The position numbers were made by a program, and so were the translations under genes. DNA of 60,719 nt. It comes from Hyphomicrobiales bacterium (GTDB taxonomy: Bacteria > Pseudomonadota > Alphaproteobacteria > Rhizobiales > Xanthobacteraceae). Positions within the stretch are counted from its first letter, which is position 1. Each line of letters starts with the position of its first letter. The stretch covers positions 1 through 60,719 of the forward strand of contig JAKFYI010000028.1 in assembly GCA_021730985.1 (NCBI GenBank). The letters run 5' to 3'. A model generated the notes under the pieces. It was given only the letters and a program-made list of their open reading frames with translations, did no database searches and was not told where the DNA came from. Shown piece by piece: positions 16,474-25,237 of the stretch.

Positions 16474-17334
16474 TCAGTCCTTCATCGTGCGCTTCTCGAT
16501 CGCCACAAGCTCGTCGAGCCCGGTGGTGCGCTGCGCCGCCTTCATCTCCGGCTCGACGCCGCCCTTGCCGAGCAGCGGATCGATCTCGCCCTTGGCGAGC
16601 GCCTCGTAGTTCTGCCGCACCGCCTTGACGATGGCGGCCAGCGCGCTGCCGGACGACGCGGCGAGCCGGTAGCCGAGTTGGGCGAGTTCGGCCTTGGAAA
16701 GCGGAAAACCGTGAAAGCCGTCCGCCGGCGCGAACATCATCAGCGGAGGCGGGAGTCTTTCACCAATTTTCCGAAGCTCTTCGGCGTTGCGTGACCAGAT
16801 GAACAGCATGTCGGCGCCGGCCTTGTGAAACGCTTCGCCGCGCCGCAGCGCGTCGTCGAGGCCATAGGGCCGCACCGCGTTGGAGCGGGCGATGATCAGC
16901 ATGTTCGGATCGGTGCGGGCGGCCACGCATTCCTTGACGCGCTCCACCATGAACTCGATCGGCACCAGATGCTCGCGGCCGAGATGATGCTCGACGCGGC
17001 GCGGCAGCACCTGGTCCTCGATCTCGATGGCCGCAAAGCCGGCAGACTGCGACAGCGCCACGGTGCGGTGCATGTGCACCGGATCGCCCCAGCCGCCGCC
17101 GGCATCCAGAACGATCGGCAAGTCGATGGCGGCGCGAATATCGACGCAGACCTGCGCCATTTCCGGCAGCGTGATGTTGGCTTCGGTGACGCACTTGTAC
17201 CAGCCGAGTGAGCCGCCGCTCAGATAACCGGCCTTGAAACCCGCGGCTGCGGCCATCCGCGCCATCATGGGGTTGAGCACCAGCGGCGCGACGACGAGAT
17301 CGCCGCCGCGAACGAGATCACGCAGCTTTTCCAA
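16474..17334 (-). CDS. Isocitrate lyase/PEP mutase-superfamily protein with altered active site
   Basis: A (beta/alpha)8-barrel protein of 286 residues. The superfamily fold is shown by YLSGGSLGW near 38-45, LDAGGGWGDP (76-85), IEDQVLPRR (105-113) and IARSNA (148-153). The usual catalytic features differ: the second Asp of the DxDxGxG loop is Gly, the KCGH loop is replaced by RVEHH with no Cys, and the RTDA Asp is Asn. Lyase activity on isocitrate or methylisocitrate is therefore doubtful; a decarboxylase, hydrolase or other C-C/P-C role is possible. It starts with TTG after AGGAG, 21 bases after Bug-C, so it is probably co-transcribed and may use the captured solute. Confidence 0.82.
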   Translation of the reverse strand: MEKLRDLVRGGDLVVAPLVLNPMMARMAAAAGFKAGYLSGGSLGWYKCVTEANITLPEMAQVCVDIRAAIDLPIVLDAGGGWGDPVHMHRTVALSQSAGFAAIEIEDQVLPRRVEHHLGREHLVPIEFMVERVKECVAARTDPNMLIIARSNAVRPYGLDDALRRGEAFHKAGADMLFIWSRNAEELRKIGERLPPPLMMFAPADGFHGFPLSKAELAQLGYRLAASSGSALAAIVKAVRQNYEALAKGEIDPLLGKGGVEPEMKAAQRTTGLDELVAIEKRTMKD

Positions 17335-17355
17335 GAAGAAACTCCTATGACTTTG

Positions 17356-18312
17356 CTATTTGCGAAGACCCGCGTCGGCGACGACCTTCGTCCAGCGCGT
17401 GTTCTCATCGGCGATGTGACGGCGGAACTCCTCGGGTGTGCCGCCCAGCCGCGCGATGCTCGAGCCTTGCAGGGACTTTGCGACGTCCTCCGACTTGAGC
17501 GCCTCGTTGGCGGCCTTCGACAGCCGGTCGATCACCGCCTGAGGCGTGCCGCTCGGTGCGACCAAGCCGAACCATAGCACGGAGACGCAGTCCGGCACGC
17601 CGGCTTCCACCATGGTCGGCAGATCGGGAAGGATGGTGGTGCGCTTGGGATCGGTGGTGCCGAGTGCCACCAGCTTGCCGGCCGCAATGTGGCCCATCAC
17701 CGTGGAAGCGGGCGAGAAGTAGCCCTGTATGCGGTTGGCGAGCATGTCGGTGATCACCTGCGGGCTGCCGGTGTAGGGAATGTGCTGAATCTTCACGCCC
17801 GCCAGCGAGTTGAACAACTCCAGCGCCAGATGGGTGGAACTGGCGACGCCCGAAGAGCCGAACGAGATGCCGTCCGGCTTGGCCTTGGCCGCCGCGATCA
17901 GATCCTTGACGTTCTTCACGCCAAGTTCGGGCGTGACTGCGAGCACGGTCGGCGTCGAAGTCAGCAGCGCGATCGGCGTGAAGTCCTTGATGAAATCGAA
18001 CGTCAGATTGGGATTCTGCGCCGCGTTGATGATGTTGGCGGCGGACCCGATGTAGAGCGTGTAGCCGTCCTTGTCGGCGCGGGCGACCGAGGCCGCGGCG
18101 ATGCTCGAGGCCGCGCCCGGCCGGTTCTCGACCACGACCTGGCCCTTTAGGATTTCGCCCATCTTGGCGCCGACCACACGGGCCGAAATGTCCGCGGTGG
18201 TTCCGGCCGGGAAGCCACTGATGATGCGGATTGGCTGGCTGGGATAAGTCTGCGTCTGCGCGGTAGACGAAAGGCATACGAGCAACGCGGCGAATGCAAG
18301 CCGTGTCATCAT
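17356..18312 (-). CDS. Bug/TctC-family receptor (Bug-C)
   Basis: Periplasmic receptor of 318 residues with a Sec-type signal (about 1-20, ending AQTQT). The ligand loop reads AGTTADISAR, keeping the Asp but with Thr-Thr in place of Gly; NRPGAASS and IPYTGSPQV replace the commoner GAGG and PYRG forms, so it is a divergent member. Two ATGs stand in tandem; GGGGAGGAC lies just upstream. It heads a minus-strand group with the PEP-mutase-like gene (21 bases away), a pairing that suggests uptake and metabolism of a small carboxylate or phosphonate. The substrate is not defined by sequence. Confidence 0.9.
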   Translation of the reverse strand: MMTRLAFAALLVCLSSTAQTQTYPSQPIRIISGFPAGTTADISARVVGAKMGEILKGQVVVENRPGAASSIAAASVARADKDGYTLYIGSAANIINAAQNPNLTFDFIKDFTPIALLTSTPTVLAVTPELGVKNVKDLIAAAKAKPDGISFGSSGVASSTHLALELFNSLAGVKIQHIPYTGSPQVITDMLANRIQGYFSPASTVMGHIAAGKLVALGTTDPKRTTILPDLPTMVEAGVPDCVSVLWFGLVAPSGTPQAVIDRLSKAANEALKSEDVAKSLQGSSIARLGGTPEEFRRHIADENTRWTKVVADAGLRK

Positions 18313-18393
18313 GAAGTCCTCCCCGATTTTGTTATCGGCGAGCCAAGCATGTTTCCCACCGGCCTGCCAGATGACGCGGTGTCCCGGCCTTGG

Positions 18394-20274
18394 CTATTCG
18401 GCCGCTTGCACGTCGTCCGCATCGATGAAGCCGCCCGACTGCCGCCGCCACAGCGCGGCGTAGTGGCCGTCGAGCCGCAGCAGTTCGTGGTGCGTGCCGT
18501 GTTCGACGATGCGGCCGTGGTCGAGCACCACCAGCCGGTCCATTCGCGCGATGGTCGAAAGCCGGTGCGCGATCGCGATCACGGTCTTGCCGGCCATCAG
18601 CGTGTCGAGGCTGGTCTGGATCGCCGCCTCGACCTCGCTGTCGAGCGATGAGGTGGCCTCGTCCATGATCAGGATCGGCGCATCCTTGAGGATGACGCGG
18701 GCGATGGCGATCCGCTGGCGCTGGCCGCCTGACAGCTTTACGCCGCGCTCGCCGACGTGCGCGTCGTAGCCCCTGCGCAGCCGCCAGTCCTCCAGCCCGA
18801 GGATGAACTCGTGCGCCTGCGCGAGCTGCGCCGCATGGATGGTTTCGGACTCGGTCGCGTGCGGCTTGCCGTAGCGGATGTTGTCACGGATGGAACGGTG
18901 CAGCAGCGACGTGTCCTGCGTCACCATCGAGATCTGCGCGCGCAGCGATTCCTGGGTCTTGCCGGCGATATCCTCGCCGTCGATCAGGATGCGGCCGCTC
19001 TCCAGGTCGAAGAAGCGCAGCAGCAGGTTGACCACCGTGGACTTGCCGGCGCCCGAGCGGCCGACCAATCCGATCTTTTCGCCGGGGCGGACGTTGAGCG
19101 TGAAGCCGTCGAGAACGGCGCCGGGACGCTTGATGCCGTCCTCGCCGGCCGACGAGTCGCGGCCATAGCCGAACCGCACGTCCTCGAACGCGATGCGGCC
19201 CTTCTCGACCACCAGGTGCTCGGCATTGTCTTTATCGACAAGCTGCAGCGGCACGGCGATCGACATCATGCCCTCCTGCACCACGCCGATCTCTTCGAAA
19301 ATGTCGGTGATGGCGAAGGCGATCCAGCGCGACATGGCGGTGAGCTGGAATGTGAGCGGCAGCACCATGGCGATGGCGCCGACCTCGACCTTGCCGTAAC
19401 GCCATAGCACCAGCGCCAGTGCGCCGGAGCCTGCGACCAGCACCGCGTTGAGCACGGCGAGGATGGTGCCGAACGCGGTGATCAGCCGCTGCCCGGCCTG
19501 GAAGCGGCCGGTGTGATGCTCGACCGCGTCGCGGACGTAGTCGTCCTCGTCGCGCGGCCGCGCGAACAGCTTGACGGTGAGGATGTTGGTGTAGCTGTCG
19601 ACGATCCGCCCCATCAGCAGCGAACGCGCTTCCGACGTGATTTTGGAGCGGTCGCGCATCCGCGGCACGAAATAGCTGAGCAGCGCGATGTAGCCTGCGA
19701 ACCAGACCAGCACGGGGATGGCGAGCCAGAGGTCGGCCACGGCCATCATGATGAGCGCCGTGGTGCCGTACACCACGATGTACCAGACCGCGGTGAACGA
19801 CGAGACCAGGCTCTCGCGCACCGCGGGTCCGGTCTGCATCACGCGGTTGGAGATGCGGCCGGCGAAATCGTTCTGGAAGAATGCCCAGCTCTGCCGCACC
19901 ACATGCCAGTGGCTCTGCCAGCGGATCAGGTTGGAGAACGGGCCCGCCAGCGCCTGGTTGGTGATGAGGTAGCGCGCGAATACGATGCCGGGCCGCGCCA
20001 CCAGCATGACGAGCGCCATCGCTGCGAGCCACGGCCAGGTGTCGGCGAGAAAGCGGTCGGGCGGGATGGTGGAAACCATCGTCACGATCTTGCCGATGAA
20101 CCACGGCACCGCCGTATCGAGCAGCGCCATGAACAGTTCGATCACGAACAGGACGACGAAAAGCCCCTTCGCCTGGCGGGCGAAGTGCCAGTAGAACGGG
20201 ATCAGCCGCGCCGGCGGCACCGGGTTGGCCGGCGTCTCGGTCGGGGTGATGAGCTTCTCGAAGTAACGAATCAT
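18394..20274 (-). CDS. ABC exporter, fused permease and ATPase
   Basis: Half-transporter of about 626 residues. Residues 30-330 form the six-helix exporter domain; the C-terminal nucleotide-binding domain has Walker A GRSGAGKST (near 405), signature LSGGQRQR, Walker B ILIMDEATSSLD and the IAHRLST H-loop. It resembles lipid, siderophore or multidrug exporters of the MsbA type and would work as a homodimer. Start ATG 20274 is chosen because the family commonly opens with a short cytosolic helix like MIRYFEKL; an ATG eight codons earlier is possible and neither has a strong ribosome site. It stands alone between receptor genes. Substrate unknown. Confidence 0.92.
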   Translation of the reverse strand: MIRYFEKLITPTETPANPVPPARLIPFYWHFARQAKGLFVVLFVIELFMALLDTAVPWFIGKIVTMVSTIPPDRFLADTWPWLAAMALVMLVARPGIVFARYLITNQALAGPFSNLIRWQSHWHVVRQSWAFFQNDFAGRISNRVMQTGPAVRESLVSSFTAVWYIVVYGTTALIMMAVADLWLAIPVLVWFAGYIALLSYFVPRMRDRSKITSEARSLLMGRIVDSYTNILTVKLFARPRDEDDYVRDAVEHHTGRFQAGQRLITAFGTILAVLNAVLVAGSGALALVLWRYGKVEVGAIAMVLPLTFQLTAMSRWIAFAITDIFEEIGVVQEGMMSIAVPLQLVDKDNAEHLVVEKGRIAFEDVRFGYGRDSSAGEDGIKRPGAVLDGFTLNVRPGEKIGLVGRSGAGKSTVVNLLLRFFDLESGRILIDGEDIAGKTQESLRAQISMVTQDTSLLHRSIRDNIRYGKPHATESETIHAAQLAQAHEFILGLEDWRLRRGYDAHVGERGVKLSGGQRQRIAIARVILKDAPILIMDEATSSLDSEVEAAIQTSLDTLMAGKTVIAIAHRLSTIARMDRLVVLDHGRIVEHGTHHELLRLDGHYAALWRRQSGGFIDADDVQAAE

Positions 20275-20418
20275 CGTTGTCGGAACATCCAAAACCATTC
20301 ATGCCGCGACATGCGGCATGCGGCACGGCCATCAGGTTGTTCGGGAAATCATGGTCGCGGCGGAGGTTTTAGACCTAAGAGCCGTTCGTGACCAGAGTGG
20401 GGCGGGGCCACCACAGCC

Positions 20419-21390
20419 TCATTCGATCACCTTGTCCGCTCGCAATACCAAACCTGCCGGAACCTCGTGGCCAATCGCCTTGGCGGTCTTGAGATTGATC
20501 ACCAGCTCAAACTTGGTCGGCTGTTCCGCCGGAATATCCGCAGGCTTGGCGCCACGCAGGATCCGGGTGACGAGCCTTGCACGTTGCCGAAACACCTCGG
20601 TGAAGCGCGGCCCGTAGCCGATCAGGCCGCCGTCCTCCGCCATCTCCGGCCATTGATGCATCGATGGCATGCGTTGCTTTACAACGTGCTCGATAAAGGT
20701 TCGCGCATTGATGGTGAAGAGCGGCGAGGCCAGGAAGATCAAAGCTCCCGCGCCCGTCGCCTTGGCGCCGTCAATCGCAGGTATGACATGAGCGCGCTCG
20801 GTTATGCCAAACGTCAGCACTTCTTTGCCCCGGGCCCGCACCGCATCCTGAAGCTTGCGGATATGTTGCTCGGCGGCGGGCGTGGTGGTGTCGGCCAGTA
20901 GAGCGATACGGGACGCGCCGGGCACGGCTTCCACGAGAGTATCGAGCCGTTTGGTGTCGAGTTCGGGCGAAAGAATGCTAATCCCGGTGACATTGCCACC
21001 CGGCCTCGACAGCGAAGCGATCAGCCCTTCCGCGACCAGATCCTCGCTCATGGCAACGATCGGGATCGTCTTGGTCGCCTCCAGGAATGCACGGGTGTAG
21101 CGGTCGGGGCCGGCGATGATCGCGTCGGGCGAGGATTTCAGGATCGCCGCGACCATGCTGTCGATCCTGTCGCGCAGGACACCGAAGCCATTCGAGGTGA
21201 TTTCGAGATTGCGGCCCTCGGCGAAACCGTTCGTGCGCATCTCGTCGAAGAAGGCGTCTATCCCGGGAGATGTCCGCTCGGCCGGGATGAGACAACCGAG
21301 CTTGTAGATTCGCCCCGGCTGCTGCGCGCGAGGGGTGATCGGCGCGAGCGATGCGCCCGCCAAGCCAGTGATGAACTCCCGCCGTTTCAT
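20419..21390 (-). CDS. ABC_sub_bind-family substrate-binding protein (3 of 3)
   Basis: Periplasmic binding protein of 323 residues. N-terminal MKRREFITGLAG is Tat-like; the mature protein begins near RAQQPG. The hinge segment SRPGGNVTGISILS and the terminal PTKFELVINLKTAKAIG motif mark the ABC_sub_bind family, and the tail DKVIE matches the 8641 paralog (DEVIE). It is closer to that copy than to the one at 15367 by these motifs. The ATG at 21390 is the first codon of the RR motif. It lies 144 bases beyond the ABC exporter start, but an exporter is not the expected partner for a receptor. Confidence 0.88.
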   Translation of the reverse strand: MKRREFITGLAGASLAPITPRAQQPGRIYKLGCLIPAERTSPGIDAFFDEMRTNGFAEGRNLEITSNGFGVLRDRIDSMVAAILKSSPDAIIAGPDRYTRAFLEATKTIPIVAMSEDLVAEGLIASLSRPGGNVTGISILSPELDTKRLDTLVEAVPGASRIALLADTTTPAAEQHIRKLQDAVRARGKEVLTFGITERAHVIPAIDGAKATGAGALIFLASPLFTINARTFIEHVVKQRMPSMHQWPEMAEDGGLIGYGPRFTEVFRQRARLVTRILRGAKPADIPAEQPTKFELVINLKTAKAIGHEVPAGLVLRADKVIE

Positions 21391-21450
21391 GCAAGCGTCC
21401 TCGCACCGGCGGGTAGTTTATTCAGGCCGGGATGCGGGCGATAGGCCCGC

Positions 21451-21915
21451 CTACATCCGCTTCAGCGTGTAGATCACGTTGCTCAGCGCGGTCAGCACCG
21501 TGTTGCGGTCGAGGAAGTGGTACGAATAGGTTCCGCTGGTGCACTGCAGATCAACGCCCGGGATCTCGCCCTTCTTGAAGCCGAGCCGGATCGCGTGCGC
21601 GGTCGGATTGGGCTCGGGCAAGTTGCCCTGGAAGATCGCGTCGGCCTCGTAGTCGGTCGGCTCGTACTCGGCGCGCTTGCAGGACAGCGCCTTGTGGCGC
21701 GAGGCCACCTCCTTGGCTGCGAAGGTGACGACCTGCTTGACCATCCGCTTGCCTTCCGCGGTCAGTATCGCGCGCTGGCCCTGATCGGCCCACGGCGCCG
21801 GCTGCGCCTCGACGATCTCCCAGGTGCCGATCAGCCGGTTGCCGTCTTGTGCGGCGGTGCCGAGGCTCGCGGCAGCGAGCAACATCAGAGCCGTCAGCGC
21901 CGTTCGCACGATCAT
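21451..21915 (-). CDS. Secreted hypothetical protein with lipocalin-like opening
   Basis: Exported protein of 154 residues with a signal peptide (1-22, ending GTAAQ). The mature part opens with RLIGTWEIVEA, a motif seen at the first strand of lipocalin-like beta barrels, and has further strand-like blocks (VVTFAAKEV, AHAIRLGFKK, GTYSYHFL) plus two Cys that could pair. I do not recognise a named family. The start at 21915 overlaps the stop of the Cys-rich CWC gene by four bases (ATGA), so the two are translated together. Confidence 0.62.
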   Translation of the reverse strand: MIVRTALTALMLLAAASLGTAAQDGNRLIGTWEIVEAQPAPWADQGQRAILTAEGKRMVKQVVTFAAKEVASRHKALSCKRAEYEPTDYEADAIFQGNLPEPNPTAHAIRLGFKKGEIPGVDLQCTSGTYSYHFLDRNTVLTALSNVIYTLKRM

Positions 21916-22166
21916 CGCGCCGTCTCCGCATGTTGCTTGGCATAGGCCCGCAGGCACGCCGGGCAAAGACAATCCTGGTCGGCGGAGGCCGGCATCGGCA
22001 CGCGGAAATCCTCGTCGGCACACCAGCAATGTCCGTCGCGCCCGCCGGCGCCGCAATCAAAGGCGGTGCCGCAGCTCGCGCAGTTCAACCGGCGTTGCGA
22101 AGAGGCCGCCAACGGCTGCTCCTTTGGAATCGCCAAGATGTTGCACGCTCGAAGTCCATGCATCAA
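21912..22166 (-). CDS. Cysteine-rich CWC-family protein
   Basis: Protein of 84 residues rich in Cys. It has a CASCGTAFDCGAGG box and a CWC motif (HCWCAD), the signature of the Cys_rich_CWC family, then a second CLCPACL group near the end: eight Cys in all, enough for one or two zinc sites. There is no signal peptide, so it is probably cytosolic. The function is unknown. Two tandem ATGs stand at the start (22166, 22163). The stop overlaps the next gene by four bases, linking a zinc-ribbon-like protein to a secreted one. Confidence 0.68.
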   Translation of the reverse strand: MMHGLRACNILAIPKEQPLAASSQRRLNCASCGTAFDCGAGGRDGHCWCADEDFRVPMPASADQDCLCPACLRAYAKQHAETAR

Positions 22167-22262
22167 TGCTATCGAACCGTTGTTCTTTGGGCGAATTTCC
22201 CGGCCCTGCCTATGTTACAAGCAGCCGATCCATCGCATCCCGGGTAACATGTGAGGACTGAA

Positions 22263-22985
22263 ATGATCGATCTGCATTACTGGACCACGCCGAACGGCCA
22301 CAAGGTCACGATCTTCCTGGAAGAGACCGCAACGCCCTACAAGATTTTTCCGGTCAACATCGGCAAGGGCGAACAGTTCAAGACCGAATTTCTCACGATC
22401 TCGCCGAACAACCGCATCCCCGCGCTGGTCGATCACGAGCCGCCGGGCGGCGGCAAACCGCTCCCGGTGATGGAGTCCGGCGCGATGCTGGTCTATCTCG
22501 GCGAGAAGACCGGTCAGTTCCTGCCGAAGGAGCCCCGCGCGCGCGCCGAGGTGATGCAGTGGCTGTTCTGGCAGATGGGCGGGCTTGGGCCGATGTCCGG
22601 ACAGAACAACCATTTCAGCCGCTATGCGGTGGACAAGCTTCCCTACGCGATCGAGCGTTACAACAAGGAGGTCAATCGCCTCTACGGTGTGATGAACAAG
22701 CGCCTCGCGGACCGGCCGTTCCTCGCCGGCGACTATTCGATCGCCGACATGGCGAGCTATCCGTGGATCGTGCCGCACGAGGCGCAGGGCCAGAAGATCG
22801 GCGACTTCCCGAATCTAAAGCGCTGGCTCGACACCATCGCGGCGCGGCCGGCAGTGAAGCGCGCCTACGATCTGGTCAAGCAGGTCAATCCGAACCACGG
22901 CGGCATTCGCACGCCGGAAGAGCGCGCCATCCTGTTCGGCCAGACCGCCGAGTCGGTGGCGGAGGCTGCGAAGAAGGCGAGCTGA
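22263..22985 (+). CDS. Glutathione S-transferase, YfcG/YghU-like
   Basis: Cytosolic GST-fold protein of 240 residues. The thioredoxin-like N-domain has YWTTPNGHKVTIFLEE (Thr and Asn in the site used by YfcG-type enzymes) and the substrate-clamping VMESGAMLVYLGEK; the helical C-domain carries MGGLGPMSGQNNHF and SIADMASYPW, both typical of the Nu-class/YfcG group. Such enzymes reduce disulfides with glutathione. The ATG at 22263 has GTGAGG 6-11 bases upstream and is preferred to the GTG at 22251. It stands alone, divergent from the CWC gene. Confidence 0.9.
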   Translation: MIDLHYWTTPNGHKVTIFLEETATPYKIFPVNIGKGEQFKTEFLTISPNNRIPALVDHEPPGGGKPLPVMESGAMLVYLGEKTGQFLPKEPRARAEVMQWLFWQMGGLGPMSGQNNHFSRYAVDKLPYAIERYNKEVNRLYGVMNKRLADRPFLAGDYSIADMASYPWIVPHEAQGQKIGDFPNLKRWLDTIAARPAVKRAYDLVKQVNPNHGGIRTPEERAILFGQTAESVAEAAKKAS

Positions 22986-22997
22986 TGCGAGACGCGT

Positions 22998-23118
22998 GTC
23001 CCGGGCGCAGCGCAGCATGAAATGATGCGCTGCAGACCCGGGACCCCGGTTTCTTTCGAGCTTAACCGGAACCCCGCATCTGCGGTGCACCGCTAACGCG
23101 CTGCACCGCGTGCGGGGG
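22998..23118. repeat. Dispersed palindromic repeat between convergent genes
   Basis: Two linked inverted repeats: GTCCCGGG (22998-23005) with CCCGGGAC (23037-23044) enclosing a GCAGCGCA / TGCGCTGC pair, then CCCCGCATCTGCGGTGCA against TGCACCGCGTGCGGGG (about 23072-23117). It lies between the GST and metallo-hydrolase stop codons. It resembles mosaic extragenic palindromes of Bradyrhizobium-type genomes and may also end transcription. Confidence 0.65.
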
Positions 23119-23130
23119 ACGACCGAGAGA

Positions 23131-24015
23131 TTACGTGCCGCGGCCCCACAGCCCGCAGTAGCGCCGCCCGATGAACTCCAGGCTCGCCTGGTAGCCGGGC
23201 AGCGTGGCGTATTTCTCCAGCTTGAACTCCTTCTCGGCGGTGTCCCAGCACTTGCCGTCTTGGCCGGGCTTCTTCATCGCCGCGGAGGCGTCCTGCAGGA
23301 TCGCCAGTTGCTGCTCGGCATCCTTCTTGGTGCCAAGCCGGCCGCCGGCATCCGGATGGCCGGGGATCAGACGCTCCCAGTCCATCGCAAGAATTTTCTT
23401 AATCGAGTCCTCGGCCTCCAATGGATAGAGGTCGATCATGCCGCGGCCCGGCATGCGGCCGACCGGCAGCAGATCGACCACGAAGATGATCTTCTCCTTC
23501 GGCAGCCGCATCACCAGCGTGGAATCGGAGTGGTTGAGGCCGACGTATTTCAGCTCCAGCGAGGTGCCTCCAAGCTTGATGGTGCGGCCGCGGTTCGACA
23601 CCGACTCGTCCGGGATGACGATGTTCGGATCGTTGAGAAGCTTGAGACGCTCCGTGGCCCTTTTGTGCGCGACGAACTTGGCGCCGGCGTCTTTGAGTGC
23701 CTTGCCCCCGGCAATGTGGTCGTTGTGATGGTGGCTATAGACTACATACTTGATCGGCTTGTCGGTGACCTTCTTGATCGCATCGACATAGGCTTGTCCG
23801 CCGGTGGGCTTGCCGTAGGCCACCGGGTCGGTGGCGATCACGCCGTTCTTGGTGACGATGAAGATCGATTGGTGGTTGCCGTTCCTGAAGATGTAGACGT
23901 TGTCGGTGCCTTCGACCTTGGTGGTTTCGATCGGCGGCCGCTGTTGCGCCTGCGCCGGTAAGAAAATCGTTGTTGTCATCAGCGCTACGCTGGCCGCGAA
24001 TAACATTCGTGACAT
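23131..24015 (-). CDS. Exported metallo-beta-lactamase-fold hydrolase (copy 1)
   Basis: Secreted MBL-fold protein of 294 residues with a Sec signal (1-23, ending PAQAQ). The metal motif is HHHNDH (95-100, giving the HxHxDH set), with later ligands in GLNHSDS, VVDLLPVG and IPGHPD. It is the downstream one of two paralogs; the neighbour at 24182 shares most of its sequence, including the TDKPIK and LPKEKI blocks and the CGLWGRG C-terminus. The ATG at 24015 has GGGAGGCGAC upstream. Known relatives hydrolyse lactones, thioesters or sulfates; the substrate is unknown. Confidence 0.88.
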   Translation of the reverse strand: MSRMLFAASVALMTTTIFLPAQAQQRPPIETTKVEGTDNVYIFRNGNHQSIFIVTKNGVIATDPVAYGKPTGGQAYVDAIKKVTDKPIKYVVYSHHHNDHIAGGKALKDAGAKFVAHKRATERLKLLNDPNIVIPDESVSNRGRTIKLGGTSLELKYVGLNHSDSTLVMRLPKEKIIFVVDLLPVGRMPGRGMIDLYPLEAEDSIKKILAMDWERLIPGHPDAGGRLGTKKDAEQQLAILQDASAAMKKPGQDGKCWDTAEKEFKLEKYATLPGYQASLEFIGRRYCGLWGRGT

Positions 24016-24120
24016 TGTCGCCTCCCTGAAACGTTTTTCACGGTCCGAAATCGCGGGCCGTGGGCCGCGATGGTACCGCAGGGATTTGAGATTTGCACCG
24101 CGGCGGCTGGAAGCCGCACC

Positions 24121-24155
24121 CGAAAAACGAGCGGGCCGCTCCAAGGAGCGGCCCG
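24121..24155 (-). terminator. Terminator between the two MBL genes
   Basis: On the minus strand an 11-bp stem CGGGCCGCTCC / GGAGCGGCCCG (24132-24142 with 24145-24155) precedes TCGTTTTTCG. It lies 27-61 bases after the stop of MBL copy 2, so the copies are probably separate transcripts. Confidence 0.8.
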
Positions 24156-24181
24156 GTGATGTTTCGGCTGCGATGCGGCGA

Positions 24182-25075
24182 TCAGGCGCCGCGGCCCCAC
24201 AGGCCGCAATAGCGGCGGGCCACCATGCCGAGTCCATTGGCATAGCCGGGCAGGGTGGCGTACTTCTCCATCTTGAATTCCTTCTCGACCGTGTCCCAGC
24301 ACTTGCCTTCCTGGGCTTCCTTCTTGATGGCGGCCGAGGCTTCCTGCATGAGCGTCAGGAAGTCCTGCGCGTCCTTCTTGGTGCCGAGCCGGCCGTTTGG
24401 TCCGGGATGGCCGGGAATCATGCGCTCCCAGTCCATCGCGATGACCTTCTTGATGAAGTCCTCGGTCTCCAGCGGATAGATGTCGATGAAGCCGCGGCCG
24501 GGGAACGACCCGACCGGGATCGTATCGACGATGAAGACGATCTTTTCTTTGGGCAGACGCATCACCAATGTCGAATCGGAGTGATTGAGCCCGAGATAGT
24601 GCAGTTCAAGCGTGGTGCCGCCGAGCTTGATGACCTTCTTGTTGCCGACCGACTCGTCCGGCATGACGGTGTGCGGGTCATTGACGGTCTTGAGCCGCGC
24701 GGTGGCGTTCTTGTGCGCGATGACGCGGGCTCCGGCGTCTTTGAACGCCTTGCCGCCGGCGATGTGATCGAAGTGCACATGGCTGTAGATCAGGAACTTG
24801 ATCGGCTTGTCGGTGACCTTCTTGATGGCATCGACATATTGCTGTCCGCCGGTCGGCCGTCCGTAAGCGACCGGATCGGTGGCGATTACGCCGTCCTTGG
24901 TGACGATGAACATCGCCTGGTGGTTGCCGTTGCGCCAGATGTAGACCCCGTCGGTGCCATCGACCTTGGTGGCCTCCTGGGCCGGCCGTGGTGGTGCTTG
25001 CTGAGCCTGCGCAGGACCGGCGAGCGCGGTCGTCAGCAGCGCAGCCGATACGGTCGTGAAGAGTAGTCGTGTCAT
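24182..25075 (-). CDS. Exported metallo-beta-lactamase-fold hydrolase (copy 2)
   Basis: Secreted MBL-fold protein of 297 residues, paralogous to the gene at 23131. The signal peptide ends near AQAQQ (25). The metal motif is HVHFDH (99-104), followed by GLNHSDS, IVDTIPVG and IPGHPG; the C-terminus CGLWGRGA is shared with copy 1. The ATG at 25075 follows GAGGGGGGC about eight bases upstream. Differences at the third position of the HxHxDH core and around the loop after GHP suggest diverged substrate preference. A terminator follows, so the two genes are separately controlled. Confidence 0.88.
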   Translation of the reverse strand: MTRLLFTTVSAALLTTALAGPAQAQQAPPRPAQEATKVDGTDGVYIWRNGNHQAMFIVTKDGVIATDPVAYGRPTGGQQYVDAIKKVTDKPIKFLIYSHVHFDHIAGGKAFKDAGARVIAHKNATARLKTVNDPHTVMPDESVGNKKVIKLGGTTLELHYLGLNHSDSTLVMRLPKEKIVFIVDTIPVGSFPGRGFIDIYPLETEDFIKKVIAMDWERMIPGHPGPNGRLGTKKDAQDFLTLMQEASAAIKKEAQEGKCWDTVEKEFKMEKYATLPGYANGLGMVARRYCGLWGRGA

Positions 25076-25237
25076 TGAAGTTGCCCCCCTCGTGGATGAA
25101 GTTACGCTGCCTTGCAGTAGAAGAGGGCGCCGGCGAACAATGTTACAATTGCGCCGGAGGCTATCGCCCCATCCGCACACTAACACTTCCTTGATCGGAA
25201 TATTCCGGAACCGCGCGTATGCCGCGCTGCGGCAAAC

